Shown here: piece by piece, positions 7,614 to 18,000 of the stretch | How positions within the stretch are numbered: the stretch's first letter is position 1 | Layout: every line of letters starts with the position of its first letter | Assembly (NCBI RefSeq): GCF_039822625.1 | Contig: NZ_JBDLLG010000004.1 | Coordinates: forward strand, 62,001 to 126,000 | Direction of reading: 5' to 3' | Origin: Marinimicrobium locisalis | GTDB taxonomy: Bacteria; Pseudomonadota; Gammaproteobacteria; Pseudomonadales; Cellvibrionaceae | Length of the DNA stretch: 64,000 bases | Translations under genes and position numbers: made by a program | Notes under the pieces: generated by a model | Told to the model about the DNA's origin: nothing | The model's database searches: none | Seen by the model: the letters and a program-made list of their open reading frames with translations, nothing else

Positions 7614-9095
7614 TTAGCGCCTCCCCGGCCCGTGCTGCGCTGCCAGCGGGCCCCGCCGGTTGTTGCCCGCCGCGCCCTGGGGCGCTCTCTGGCCGGCGCC
7701 GTTTTGAGGGGAACCCTGGGGGCCCGCGCCTCCCGCCGGTTGTAGCGTTTTTTGCAGATAGGTCACACTTTCGGCGAAGTGCACAGGCTGGTTCAACCCC
7801 TGTTGAATAAACGCCCGCAAGTGCGGAAAGCGCTCAATCGCCAGGTCGGTCTCCGGGTCCGCGCCCGGTGTGTAAGCGCCAATATTGATCAAATCCCGAT
7901 TCTGCTGGTACCGGGACAACAACTGCTTAAACCGCTGCATGGATTTGAGGTGAGACTCATCCACGATATTCGGCATGGCCCGGCTGATGGAGGCCTCCAC
8001 ATCAATGGCCGGGTATACGCCTTCCTCCGCCAGGCGGCGGGACAATACGATGTGGCCATCCAAAATCGCCCGGGCCGCGTCGGCGATCGGGTCCTGAAGG
8101 TCATCCCCTTCGGACAGTACCGTATAGAAAGCGGTAATCGACCCCTCCCCTTCGGCGGCATTGCCCGCCCGCTCCACCAACTGGGGAATTTTGGCAAACA
8201 CCGAGGGCGGGTAGCCTTTGGTGGCGGGCGGTTCCCCGATGGCCAGGGAAATCTCCCGCTGAGCCTGGGCAAACCGGGTCAGGGAATCCATCAACAGAAG
8301 CACATTGCGCCCTTGGTCCCGATAGTACTCGGCGATACGACTACACAGCTGAGCCGCTCGCAGGCGCATTAGGGGGGCGTCGTCCGCCGGGGAAGCGACC
8401 ACCACCGAGCGGGCCATGCCTTCTGGGCCGAGAATATGGTCAATAAACTCCTTCACCTCACGACCACGTTCCCCCACCAGGCCCACCACCACAATATCCG
8501 CCGTAGTGTATTTGGTCATCATGCCCATCAGCACACTTTTACCCACACCGCTACCGGCAAAAAGCCCCAGACGTTGGCCCCGGCCCACGGTAATCAAGGC
8601 GTTGATCGCTCGAATACCCACATCGAGCGGCTCGCTGATGGGGTGACGTTTTAGGGGGTTAATGTCGTGGGGGGCAAAGTCCAGAAAGTCCTCGCCGCGC
8701 AGCGGCCCGGCATCATCGAGGGGTTGGCCCAGCCCATTGACCACCCGACCGAGTAACCGTGGGCCCACGCGCATGCCCTGATGGCTGGACAGCGGAATCA
8801 CGCGGGCGCCGGGCTGAAGGCCTTCCACCCGTTTGACCGGCATCAGATAGACGATTTCGTCGTCGAAGCCCACCACTTCCGCTTCAATACAGCGCCCGTC
8901 GCGGTTGATAACCTGGCACTGCCGACCGACAGACACGTTCAACCCGACGGCTTCTAGCGTCATCCCGACCGAACGGGTCAGCCGCCCCTCCGCCTCCGGA
9001 CGGGGAGCCGGGGCCGCCTCGGTCGGACCATAGGCGCTCAGTCGGTCCAGCAGACCGGCACGGCGCGTTGGTTCTTCCCCTTCGGACTGACTCAT
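7614..9095 (-). CDS. fliI: Flagellum-specific ATPase FliI
   Basis: FliI is the hexameric ATPase that powers early steps of flagellar export with FliH and FliJ. Walker A is GSGVGKS at residues 181-187; NVLLLMDSLTRFAQAQREI carries the Walker B aspartate and the export-ATPase signature. The ATPase core ends near residue 450; a Gly/Ala/Gln/Pro-rich tail of about 40 residues follows (PAGGAGPQGSPQNGAGQ), which is unusual for FliI. The start codon overlaps the fliH stop in ATGA form. Confidence 0.96.
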   Translation of the reverse strand: MSQSEGEEPTRRAGLLDRLSAYGPTEAAPAPRPEAEGRLTRSVGMTLEAVGLNVSVGRQCQVINRDGRCIEAEVVGFDDEIVYLMPVKRVEGLQPGARVIPLSSHQGMRVGPRLLGRVVNGLGQPLDDAGPLRGEDFLDFAPHDINPLKRHPISEPLDVGIRAINALITVGRGQRLGLFAGSGVGKSVLMGMMTKYTTADIVVVGLVGERGREVKEFIDHILGPEGMARSVVVASPADDAPLMRLRAAQLCSRIAEYYRDQGRNVLLLMDSLTRFAQAQREISLAIGEPPATKGYPPSVFAKIPQLVERAGNAAEGEGSITAFYTVLSEGDDLQDPIADAARAILDGHIVLSRRLAEEGVYPAIDVEASISRAMPNIVDESHLKSMQRFKQLLSRYQQNRDLINIGAYTPGADPETDLAIERFPHLRAFIQQGLNQPVHFAESVTYLQKTLQPAGGAGPQGSPQNGAGQRAPQGAAGNNRRGPLAAQHGPGRR

Positions 9096-9949
9096 TCGGG
9101 CCCCTCATCACTACCCTCGGGATTGCTGTCGGGGCGGCCCGGGCTCGCGTGGTCCGCCGCATCGCCCTGCGAGAGCTCGGCGGCGTTTTCTGTTCCCAGC
9201 TGTCGATTGACAAAGGCTTCGAGCTGCTGTGCCAACCGATGTTCCACCGAAAAATCAACCTGACTTTCGCGGGTTTCCACCCGGCAGCCCCCCGGCAACA
9301 ATTGCTCATCAGTGTGAAACTGCCAGTCGAGCTGGTGCTCTTCGACGTAGGCTTCCACCAGAACCCGATCATCGGGATTCAAATAGATACGCAGGTGCTC
9401 GGCGCCCGCCGGCAAAGCGTCGACGGCGGCCTTGACCTGCTCGATAATGTGGGAGGAGTCTGTCAGTAGTTCCCGCTGAACCAAGCTTCGGGTCAGCACG
9501 CACACCGTTTGGAGAATCCATTGCTCCAGGGCATCTTCCTGCTCGGCGAGCGGCTCGCGCAGCGCCTGGATCATATGCTGAAAGCGCTGACGCTCCGCCA
9601 CCAACTTTTGGCGCATTTCCTCCAGGCCCTTTTTTTCTCCGACGTCGTAACCTTCCGCCAACCCCTGGTCGTAACCGGCCTCATAGCCCCGCTCCCGACC
9701 CTCGGTTTCCGCCTCGTCCACTAACCGTTGCATTTCCTCCGCGCTCAGGCCGGAGCCTTCGCCTTCGTAGTCGACATCTTCAATTTTTTCGCCCTCACGC
9801 CTAGCTGCTTCCTCCATACGCTGGCGTTCCTCTCGTTGAGCGCTGGGCAAGGCACTATCCCGCTCGCCGTGAATCGGCGGCAGGACCCAGGGCTGGTAGT
9901 TCTCCAGCTCTTCGGCAGGAATGCGATTGGCGAGTTTCTTGGTACTCAT
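9092..9949 (-). CDS. fliH: Flagellar assembly protein FliH
   Basis: FliH regulates FliI and tethers it to the C-ring. The N-terminus shows MSTKKLANRIPAEELENYQPWVLP, a conserved gammaproteobacterial FliH start. A central coiled coil contains GYEAGYDQGLAEGYDVGEKKGLEE with GxxxG-like repeats, followed by the C-terminal FliI-binding part (LPAGAEHLRIYLNPDDRVLVE). I use the ATG at 9947-9949; the ATG three codons upstream (9958) is possible. The C-terminal tail is acidic and Pro-rich. Confidence 0.92.
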   Translation of the reverse strand: MSTKKLANRIPAEELENYQPWVLPPIHGERDSALPSAQREERQRMEEAARREGEKIEDVDYEGEGSGLSAEEMQRLVDEAETEGRERGYEAGYDQGLAEGYDVGEKKGLEEMRQKLVAERQRFQHMIQALREPLAEQEDALEQWILQTVCVLTRSLVQRELLTDSSHIIEQVKAAVDALPAGAEHLRIYLNPDDRVLVEAYVEEHQLDWQFHTDEQLLPGGCRVETRESQVDFSVEHRLAQQLEAFVNRQLGTENAAELSQGDAADHASPGRPDSNPEGSDEGPE

Positions 9950-10038
9950 GGGACCCATATTTCCAATAGGAAAGGCAGCTGCCTTGAGAGAAGCGCGGCC
10001 GGGACCCTGAGGCCCACAGCCGCTTCTTTAACAGAAGC

Positions 10039-11103
10039 TTACACCATTTTCTCGCCGCTGCTTCCCAACACAATTTCCCCGGCGTCGGCCATGCGTCTGG
10101 CAATGGTAAGAATTTCCTTCTGCGCGCTTTCCACTTCGGACAGGCGCACCGGTCCTTTGACTTCCAGGTCATCCCGCAGCAGTTCCGCCGCGCGCTTGGA
10201 CATGTTGCTGAATATCTTTTCCTGAAGTTCGTTGTCGGCCCCTTTAAGGGCGACAATCAGTACATCGGAAGATACTTCGCGCAGTAGCATCTGAATACCG
10301 CGATCGTCCACGTCTTTGAGGTTGTCGAATACGAACATCAGGTCCTGAATCTGGTTGCCCATATCCTCGTCCAGCTCTTTGATGGCGTCCATCAAGTCGG
10401 CTTCGACGGTACCTTCCAGGTGGTTCATAATCTCCGCCGCGGTCTTGTAGCCGCCCACGGCTTTGGTCTGGGAGGAGGCGTTGCCAGTGAACTGCTTCTC
10501 CAGGATGTCATTCAACTCCTGCAAGGCGCTGGGCTGAACAGTATCGAGCGAAGCCACTCGCATCATGATGTCAATGCGCATTTTTTCGCTCAGGTAGCTG
10601 AGCACCTCGGCCGCCTGATCCGGATCCAGATAGGAGACCACAATGGCCTGAATCTGCGGGTGCTCGTTGCGGATCACATCGGCCACGGAGCGGGGCTCCA
10701 TCCACTTGAGGGTGTCCAGGCCGGTGGTATTGCCCCCGAGCAAAATACGGTCGATCAAGCCGCTGGCCTTGTCCTCGCCCAGGGCGGTGACCAGCATGTT
10801 GCGAATATAAGCGTCGGAATCGGTCCCGAGCCCGGTCAGGGTCCGAACCTCGTCCAGAAAGTTGGACAGTACGGCTTGCACTTCGCTCTGCTGCACGTTT
10901 TTCATTTGCGCCATGGCGCCACCAATGCGCTGAACTTCCTTGGGGCCCATGTGCCGCAGCACCTCGGCCGCATCCGCCTCACCGAGCGACATCAATAGCA
11001 CGGCGGCCTGATCCACATGATTGAGTTTGGAAGTGGGTTTGGCCGCTGCTGTATTGTCCCCTGCGGGCGCTTTTTTACCCGCTGCGGGCGTTTTCTCTGC
11101 CAC
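10039..11103 (-). CDS. fliG: Flagellar motor switch protein FliG
   Basis: FliG is the C-ring protein that contacts the stators and generates torque. The 354-residue product has an Ala/Lys/Pro-rich start, the N domain (HVDQAAVLLMSLGEADAAEVLRHM), the EHPQ motif at 147-150 in the middle domain, and a C-terminal ARM-like domain with DIMMRVASLDTVQPSALQELN and the charged torque helix DLMFVFDNLKDVDDRGIQMLLRE. The start codon is GTG (11101-11103) with GAGGCAG upstream. It follows fliF after an 11-base gap. Confidence 0.96.
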   Translation of the reverse strand: MAEKTPAAGKKAPAGDNTAAAKPTSKLNHVDQAAVLLMSLGEADAAEVLRHMGPKEVQRIGGAMAQMKNVQQSEVQAVLSNFLDEVRTLTGLGTDSDAYIRNMLVTALGEDKASGLIDRILLGGNTTGLDTLKWMEPRSVADVIRNEHPQIQAIVVSYLDPDQAAEVLSYLSEKMRIDIMMRVASLDTVQPSALQELNDILEKQFTGNASSQTKAVGGYKTAAEIMNHLEGTVEADLMDAIKELDEDMGNQIQDLMFVFDNLKDVDDRGIQMLLREVSSDVLIVALKGADNELQEKIFSNMSKRAAELLRDDLEVKGPVRLSEVESAQKEILTIARRMADAGEIVLGSSGEKMV

Positions 11104-11114
11104 GAATATCTGCC

Positions 11115-12833
11115 TCAGTCGTCTCGATTAATCCAGCTTTTGACCACCTGGGCGACTCGGCCCGGGTCATCCGCGACCAATCCTTTCACCGCATTGAGTT
11201 GTTGCTCGTAGCCTTCTTGCGGCCCGGGGAGTCCCAGAGCGCCGCCGGTGAGGGTAACCGCCTCATCGGACAAATCATCATACCCCCCGAGTCCGGACTC
11301 TTCCAGCGCCGCAAGCTCGCGCGCTTCTTCTTCGTCGGAGGCCTTTCCACCGGTGCGGGCCAGGCTTTTAAGGACCGGGCGCAGCAAGCCGAAAATCAGC
11401 AGTAGTATGACCAACACACCGGCCCCTTGCTTAATATAGGACAGTAACCAGTCCTGCTGCCACCAGGGTACCTCGGGCACCGTGAAATCCTGCCCCTCCC
11501 GCCCCCGGAAGGGGGAGTTCAATACATTGACGCTGTCGCCCCGGGCCGCGGAGTAGCCCACCGCGTCCCGGACCAGCATCTCCAGACGCTGAAGTTCGGC
11601 ATCGGTCCAGGGCACTCGGGTTTCATTGCCGGCACCGTCGGCTTCCATCTTATCGTCCACAACCACCGCCACGGACAGACGGTCGACCCGGCCCTGCTGA
11701 AAGCGGGTATAGCTGACCGTACGGTCCAGCTCATAGTTGCGCGTGGCGCGCTCGCGGGTTTCCACCGGCTCGGCCTCGCCCATTGGCTCGCCGGTTTCGG
11801 GGTCAATCTGCTCGGGCGCTTCGGCATTGGTGCCCGGCGGCTGATTGGTCAGAGCACCGGGAATACCGCCGCTTTCGGAACCCGTGCGGGACTCGTTCAT
11901 CAGTTGTTCGCTGCGAAGCGCGGGCACGTCGGGATTAAAGGTTTCCGCGGCCTGCTCCGTTGCGGTGAAGTCCACATTGGCGCTGACTTCCGCTTGATAA
12001 TTGCCATTACCAACGACCGGCGCCAGAATGCGATTCACGCGCTGTTCAATGCCCTCTTCCACCCGCCGGGTGTATTCCCGTTGGCGATCGGCCAGGAGCA
12101 GTTCGGTATTTTCTTCCTTCGCCGACAGCAATTGGCCACGCTGGTCCACGATAGTGACATTGTCCTCATTGAGCTCGGAAATACTGGAGGAAACCAGGTT
12201 GGTAATCGCCTTTACCTGGGCGGCATCCATGGAGCGCCCCGGGTAAACATCCACAAACACCGAGGCCCGCGGCTCGCGTACATCCCGCACAAACACCGAG
12301 CGTTTGGGGATGGCCAGATGCACGCGAGCGCTACGCACGCTGTTCATGCTGGAGATGGTGCGGGCCAGTTCGCCCTCAATGGCGCGATGATACCGGGTGC
12401 TCTCCACAAACTGGCTGGTGCCGAGCGGCTGCTCCTGGTCCATAATTTCAAACCCGGTGGTGTCGTCCCGGGGAATACCGGCTTGGGCCAGTTTGATTCG
12501 AGCCATTTGCATATCATCGCTCGCCACCAACAGGCCACCGGTGCCCGGATCGATACGAAACGGAATTTGGTTCTGTTCAAGAATGGTAACCACATCGGGG
12601 GACTGGCGTGGGTCGAGGTCCGGCAACAACGGCCGGTACTCTTCGCCCTGGGTCCATAACACCACGGCAAACCCGATTGCGACGCTCGCCGCCAAGCCGA
12701 CCATCAAGCCCGCCTGACGCACCAGGTTCAGATTACTGAACCCCTCGATCAGATCATTGCCGGAGCGCTTGCGCCCCCCGCTATCGTTGTCGGAAAAGTT
12801 ATCGCCGGTTGCGGCGGAATCCGGTGCTGCCAT
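11115..12833 (-). CDS. fliF: Flagellar MS-ring protein FliF
   Basis: FliF builds the MS ring in the inner membrane, the base for rod and export gate. The 572-residue protein has two membrane helices, at about residues 38-60 (AGLMVGLAASVAIGFAVVLW) and 455-480 (YIKQGAGVLVILLLIFGLL). Between them lie YscJ/FliF ring-building motifs (GTSQFVESTRYHRAIEGEL, SSMNSVRSARVHLAIP). The cytoplasmic end binds FliG. It lies 68 bases downstream of fliE. Confidence 0.96.
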   Translation of the reverse strand: MAAPDSAATGDNFSDNDSGGRKRSGNDLIEGFSNLNLVRQAGLMVGLAASVAIGFAVVLWTQGEEYRPLLPDLDPRQSPDVVTILEQNQIPFRIDPGTGGLLVASDDMQMARIKLAQAGIPRDDTTGFEIMDQEQPLGTSQFVESTRYHRAIEGELARTISSMNSVRSARVHLAIPKRSVFVRDVREPRASVFVDVYPGRSMDAAQVKAITNLVSSSISELNEDNVTIVDQRGQLLSAKEENTELLLADRQREYTRRVEEGIEQRVNRILAPVVGNGNYQAEVSANVDFTATEQAAETFNPDVPALRSEQLMNESRTGSESGGIPGALTNQPPGTNAEAPEQIDPETGEPMGEAEPVETRERATRNYELDRTVSYTRFQQGRVDRLSVAVVVDDKMEADGAGNETRVPWTDAELQRLEMLVRDAVGYSAARGDSVNVLNSPFRGREGQDFTVPEVPWWQQDWLLSYIKQGAGVLVILLLIFGLLRPVLKSLARTGGKASDEEEARELAALEESGLGGYDDLSDEAVTLTGGALGLPGPQEGYEQQLNAVKGLVADDPGRVAQVVKSWINRDD

Positions 12834-12901
12834 GACGGTGACTCTCGTGTCGTGGTTCGGGCATTGTTGTCAGTACGTTTCTCGTTTGCACGAGGCGCCG
12901 A

Positions 12902-13270
12902 TTAAATCGGCATGTTCATAATGTCGCGATAGGCTTCCACTAGCTTGTTACGTACTTGCAGGGTGGCTTGAAACGCGACACTGGACTTTTGCGAGGCCAC
13001 CATTACATCGGTGATATCCACGTCGGGATCGCCTCTCTCATAGGCTTGTTGCAGGGCGCCGGAGGCCTTCTGGGTCTCGTTGACCTTATTCAGCGCCTGG
13101 GCCATGACATCCCCGAACTCGGGCACCTCGCGATTGCCTTCCGGTCGCAACGCATCGCCACGATTAACCTCGGACGGCGCGATGCCCTGGGGCTTCTGAA
13201 AGGCCTGGGTCTGGGCTTTGAGGGAGCGCATTTCCACCAGCAGGCGGTTGATGTCAACGCGATCGGTCAT
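12902..13270 (-). CDS. fliE: Flagellar hook-basal body complex protein FliE
   Basis: FliE links the MS ring to the proximal rod and is the first gene of this operon. The start ATG at 13268-13270 (MTDRVDINRLL) has GGGGA 6 bases upstream; an upstream ATG (13339) would place the start inside the sigma54 promoter region. Product 122 residues. The C-terminal family signature is clear: DITDVMVASQKSSVAFQATLQVRNKLVEAY, ending YRDIMNMPI. Confidence 0.95.
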   Translation of the reverse strand: MTDRVDINRLLVEMRSLKAQTQAFQKPQGIAPSEVNRGDALRPEGNREVPEFGDVMAQALNKVNETQKASGALQQAYERGDPDVDITDVMVASQKSSVAFQATLQVRNKLVEAYRDIMNMPI

Positions 13271-13300
13271 GAGTGGTCCCCTACGACAAGAATTTGGCGA

Positions 13301-13369
13301 ATTGCCGCTTTTTCGGCATCCGGAGCATTCTCTGCACAAAATGGGCCAATTTCGAAGAAAAGCGGCAAT
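13301..13369. promoter_or_regulatory. 12-bp inverted repeat bracketing the fliE promoter
   Basis: Plus-strand ATTGCCGCTTTT (13301-13312) is the exact reverse complement of AAAAGCGGCAAT (13358-13369). One arm lies upstream and one downstream of the sigma54 promoter and start site. The core GCGGCAA is shared with the fliK, flgG and flgB upstream regions. Probably paired sites for a flagellar enhancer-binding protein, which could bridge the promoter. Confidence 0.55.
13333..13349 (-). promoter_or_regulatory. Sigma54 promoter of fliE
   Basis: Minus-strand TTGGCCCATTTTGTGCA fits TGGCAC-N5-TTGC with two mismatches; the invariant -24 GG (13347-13346) and -12 GC (13335-13334) are correctly spaced. 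Predicted start near 13322, about 52 bases before the fliE ATG. Confidence 0.75.
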
Positions 13370-13451
13370 GTCTTACCGCCATTGCTCTTGAGAAAAGCGC
13401 TGACGGCTGGCGGGGCTTATTGTAAGGAGGGGGCCGGGTGGGGGACGGCGC

Positions 13452-15086
13452 TCAGTCGGGCTGCATGGTTTTTCGAATCCGCTCTATCAGCGTCTCCCGA
13501 CTGTAGGGTTTTACCATGAAGCTAGAGGCGCCAGCTTCCATGCTGTCCCGCACGACAGTCTTGGTATTGACGCCGGAAATCACCAACACAGGTATTCGGG
13601 CAAACGCTTCCTGGCCGCGCAGCCGACGCAACAGCTCCAGGCCGCTCATTCCCGGCATCTCTATGTCGATGAGAAGCAGCGATGGTCGAAGTTTTCTGAG
13701 GATATCCAGTGCTTGCTGGCCATTGGCGGCCATATGAGGCTCAAACCCTTCATCCCGCAAGATTCGAGCCTGCACTTTACGCTGAAAGTCGTTGTCTTCC
13801 ACGACTAAAGCCGGCCCCTGAGAGCCGGGGCTCGGCCCGGCACCCGAGGAGGTTTTCGGCGCACTGACGGTTAAGTCGGGAAACAGGGGTTTACGGGTCA
13901 CCTCCCGCCACTGGGTCAACCAGGGGCCCACCTTATCCGCTGCCATGGGGCGAGCAATAAAAAAACCTTGGGCCTTGTGGCAGTCGTCGCGGCGAAGAAA
14001 TTCCCAGTCTTCCTCATTTTCCACGCCTTCAGCGGTAATCTCCAGGCCCAGTTCCTTCGCCAGCCCCAGGGCGGAGTCAAACATAACCCGAATAGCCCGG
14101 TTTTGCGCCGCCCCGTGGACAAAACTTCGATCCAGCTTAAACTGGTCAAACGGAATGTCCCGAACCTGCGCTAACGAGGCATGGCCCGTGCCAAAGTCAT
14201 CCACCGCAAGCTTAAAGCCCTTCAGACGCAGGCGGGTCAGGTTGTCGAGCACAATCTCGGGGCGGCGCATGGGCCGGCTTTCGGTAATTTCCAGGATCAG
14301 GTCCCAGGGCTGTAGTCCCTCCTCCTCAAGCAGTTTGGTTAACCAGTCGGTAAATTCGAGTCGGTCCAGGTTGTCCATGGATAAATTGATCGACAAGGGG
14401 CACTGAATTTCCTCCGCGCGCCACCGTTTACATTGACTCACGGCCTCCCCGATGACCCAGTGGGTAAGGTCATCGATTAACCCTTCTTCCTCGGCCAGCC
14501 CGATGAACTTATCCGGCATCACCCGCCCCTTGGTCGGATGATGCCAGCGCACCAGCACTTCGAGGCTGGCGAGCTCACCGTCCCCCAGGGTCACCACTGG
14601 CTGGTATTCATTGAACAACTCGTTACGGGCTATCGCCTGGGCAATCTCATCGGTGCTGAACCGCTCGTCAGTGTGCTCAGGCACAGACTGACTTTGCTGC
14701 AGCAGCCGTTCCATCAGTTGGTCGAGTATTCGGTCATCGACGGGTTTTAGCAGATAACCCAAAACCGGGATGTGATGGGCTTCGACCAGGTTTCGCGCGG
14801 CCCGCAAAAGGCGCTCGTCTTCACCGCTCAACAGGATTAACTGGCCGGGAAACTTCAGCTCCACCAAATGCCGCACCACTTCAATGCCATCCATTTCCGG
14901 CATCTTTAAATCGAGGATAATAACGTCGGGGGGCGTTTTCAGCTTTTTCAATAATCCGACGGCTTCGACCCCACCGCCGACTTCCTTAATCATAACGTAG
15001 CCGAGCTTACGTAATTGCTGACTGATCAAACGACGAGTAAACGCTTCGTCATCCACAGTCATTATTTTGACGTTTCCTTTATTCAT
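13452..15086 (-). CDS. REC-EAL-REC response regulator, putative c-di-GMP phosphodiesterase
   Basis: A 544-residue protein with a receiver (1-125; IMTVDDEAFTRR, VIILDLKMPEMDG, LLKPVDD), an EAL domain (about 150-400) and a second receiver (about 420-544; VVEDNDFQR, LLLIDIEMPGMSG, MVKPYS). The EAL signature reads EVLVRW instead of EALVRW, but the metal and catalytic residues look intact: NLS, EITES, DDFGTG, FKLDRSF, TAEGVE, KAQGF. It should therefore hydrolyse c-di-GMP. It starts 9 bases after the upstream hybrid kinase, so the kinase is the likely phosphodonor. Because FleQ responds to c-di-GMP, a link to flagellar control is plausible but inferred. Confidence 0.9.
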   Translation of the reverse strand: MNKGNVKIMTVDDEAFTRRLISQQLRKLGYVMIKEVGGGVEAVGLLKKLKTPPDVIILDLKMPEMDGIEVVRHLVELKFPGQLILLSGEDERLLRAARNLVEAHHIPVLGYLLKPVDDRILDQLMERLLQQSQSVPEHTDERFSTDEIAQAIARNELFNEYQPVVTLGDGELASLEVLVRWHHPTKGRVMPDKFIGLAEEEGLIDDLTHWVIGEAVSQCKRWRAEEIQCPLSINLSMDNLDRLEFTDWLTKLLEEEGLQPWDLILEITESRPMRRPEIVLDNLTRLRLKGFKLAVDDFGTGHASLAQVRDIPFDQFKLDRSFVHGAAQNRAIRVMFDSALGLAKELGLEITAEGVENEEDWEFLRRDDCHKAQGFFIARPMAADKVGPWLTQWREVTRKPLFPDLTVSAPKTSSGAGPSPGSQGPALVVEDNDFQRKVQARILRDEGFEPHMAANGQQALDILRKLRPSLLLIDIEMPGMSGLELLRRLRGQEAFARIPVLVISGVNTKTVVRDSMEAGASSFMVKPYSRETLIERIRKTMQPD

Positions 15087-15095
15087 TCCGCCGCC

Positions 15096-18000
15096 TCACT
15101 CCTGCTCGGATAAATGATGTTGCACTTGCCGTAGAGCCAGTTGGACTCGCCGCCACTCGTTTTCAAAGTTGCTTAACAGCTCCCCCACCTGCGCGCTGTC
15201 AGTGCTCGTTGTTCGCCCCCAGCGCTCCAGCGCCAAGCAGCAGTCGGCCAACCCGTTTGCCCCGACCGAACGCGCGGAAGACTTCAAAGAGTGAGCGGCG
15301 TCCCCCACCCCCTGCCACTGTCGTCGTTCGGCCGCTTCACGCAACCGTAACACCAACCCTTCGGAGCTCGCACGAAAACTTTCCACAAACTCTGCCAACA
15401 GCGCTTCGTCCCCCCCGATGAGGTTCTGTAATACCCGCAAATCCAACGTATCGGAGACCGGCTCCGCCTGCGCTTCTTCCTCTGCCCAGTCAACCCCCTC
15501 GGGCTCGCTATCCGGCGGCTCTGTCCACCGGCTCAGTGACTCTCGCAGCGCTTCCAGCAATACCGGCTTAACCAGGTATTCGTTAAAACCCAAGCCTTGA
15601 GAGCGCTCTTCCTCCTCTACCGAGACATTCGCCGTCAGGGCAATAATCGGTACCGGCCTGGGTTCCTCCCGTTCGGCTTCCTCCCGGCGAATCGCGGCGG
15701 TTAACGCATAACCGTCAAAATCCGGCATATGCAAGTCGGTGAGCACCACCGCGTAATCCGCCCCCTGTTGCTGCCAATGCTCCAGCGCCTCTCGCCCATT
15801 GAGACACACATCGGCGGCGTAGCCAAGCATCTCCAGTTGGCGCTTGATAACCTGCTGGTTGGTTTCGTTATCTTCCGCGACCAAAACCAGCCGACGGGAG
15901 CTTAAGGCCTGCTCCCGCGTCACGGCCTCCCCGTTCGCTTTCCTTGGTACCGTCGCTGCCTTGTTAGCCTCCGGGGTTTCCCGCCCGAGGGCCACCAAGG
16001 CCGCGTGCAAAAACGCCGATTGTGTCAAGCTGTTGCTATCGATGCCAAAGATACCGGTACTCTCTTCACGGACTCGGCGCCGCTGGCCCCGCCCGAGCAT
16101 TAACCAACGGTAATGGACCGGCCAGGTAGGCAGGGTGGCGTGCTCCAGAGTTTGGACACCTTCCTGGCTATTAAACCCGGTGTCGCGCACCAACAACCAC
16201 AGTGAGTCGTCCCGGGCGGCCGACTCCGGCACCTCCTGCGGGGCATATACCTGGGCATTGCAGGCGCGCAAGTAATCCTCCCAGTCCGCTCCCTGGTACT
16301 CGGGCCAAACAACACAACGAGTACCGTTTAAGTCCGGCAGAGGATAGTCCGTGTCTTTGGTCTCTCCCAGAGGCAGTCGCAACGCCATGCGAAATTCAGT
16401 GCCCCTATGCGGCTGACTAGAGACTTTAATATCTCCACCCATCAAGTCCACCAAACTTGAACTGATGCTCAAACCCAAACCTGTGCCCCCGTATAGACGG
16501 GTAGTAGACGCATCGGCTTGAGTAAAGGGATTAAACAACCGCGCTTGCGTTTCCGGGGTCATTCCTATTCCGTTGTCAATTACGTGAAAGGCCAAGTCCA
16601 CGTGAGATTCAGAATGCCCCGTCTCATATAAACGCACAGCCACCCGGCCGGGCCGATCCAGCCTCGAAGAGAACTTGATGGCGTTGTTCACCAAGTTCAG
16701 CAGGACCTGGCGAACCCGTAACTCGTCCCCCACCACCTGAGCCGGCATAGAGGGACTAACATAAAGGGTCAGCTCCACGCTATGGTTTAACGCCATGCGG
16801 TCCAAAAGGAGGCAAACACTACGCACGACCGCTGAAGGGGAGAATGGAGCTGAGGCCAAATCAAGCTTGCCAGCTTCAATTTTGGAGAAGTCCAGAATAT
16901 CATCCACAATGACCAACAGCGACTGCGCCGATTCCCGAATAATATCCACCATCTCCACTTGTTCGCCCCTCAAACTGGTTTGGTGAAGTACATCCACCAT
17001 ACCGACGATGCCGTTAATCGGGGTGCGAACTTCATGGCTCATGGAGGCCAGAAACTGCGACTTAGTCTCACTGGCCAACTCGGCCAACTCCCGGGATGCC
17101 TCCAGCTCCCGAATGCGTTCTCGCTCCTCTTCGGCGCGATGCTTCTCTGTCACATCTTGGAAATACACCGCGAGGCCGTCGGTAGAAGGGTAAACGTTTA
17201 CCGCCGACCACAGCTTCAAGGGTTCAAAATAGGCTTCGAACGACACCTTGAGACCAGTGTTCATTGCTTGGCGATAGACCCGTTCAAATTCGGTTCCCAC
17301 CACCTCGGGAAAGGCCTCCCACAGGCTATGCCCCAACAACTCCTCACGCGGACGTCTCAGCAAACGCTCCGCTTCACGGTTAACATAAGTAAAGACCCAC
17401 TCGAAATTGAGCGTAAAGAAGGCATCGGTAATGCTCTCCAGAGTGGTGGTCAGCCGTTCCGCCAACTGTTTGGAACGCTCTTCACTCTCTCGCCGTTCGT
17501 GCACATCGATGCCGCTGCCGTACCATTTGATGATCCGGCCTTTAGCGTCTTTTACCGGAATGGCCTGGAGCGAGTGCCATCGCCATTGCCCATCAAAGCG
17601 ACGCAGACGCACTTCCAACTCCAACCGTGCCCCCTCATCCATGGCCATATCCCAGTTTAACTTGTAACGATCCTGATCTTCCTCCGCTATGGAGGCGCGC
17701 CAGAGCTCATCCAACCGCGCATCTTCGTGTTCACACCCTAGGTATTCCCCCAATAGCCGGTTACCGTAGTCTACCCGCCCCGACGGGTCGGCACTCCAAA
17801 CCAAGTGCGGCATGGCATTGGCAAACTCACGAAAACGCAGAACGCCCTGACTTAAGAGCGAGGTGGCATGTTTGCGTTCGGTCAAATCCTGAACGGCCCC
17901 TTCCAGGCGCACGACTTCGTTACTGTCATTGACGATTGGCTCTCCCTGAACGCGGACCCAAACGTACCGCCCGAGCGCGGTGACCAACTGGGCCTCGAGA

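Noticed and set aside
16959..17660. 233-codon plus-strand frame inside the hybrid kinase
   Set aside because: Antisense shadow of a well-supported multidomain kinase; no family resemblance.
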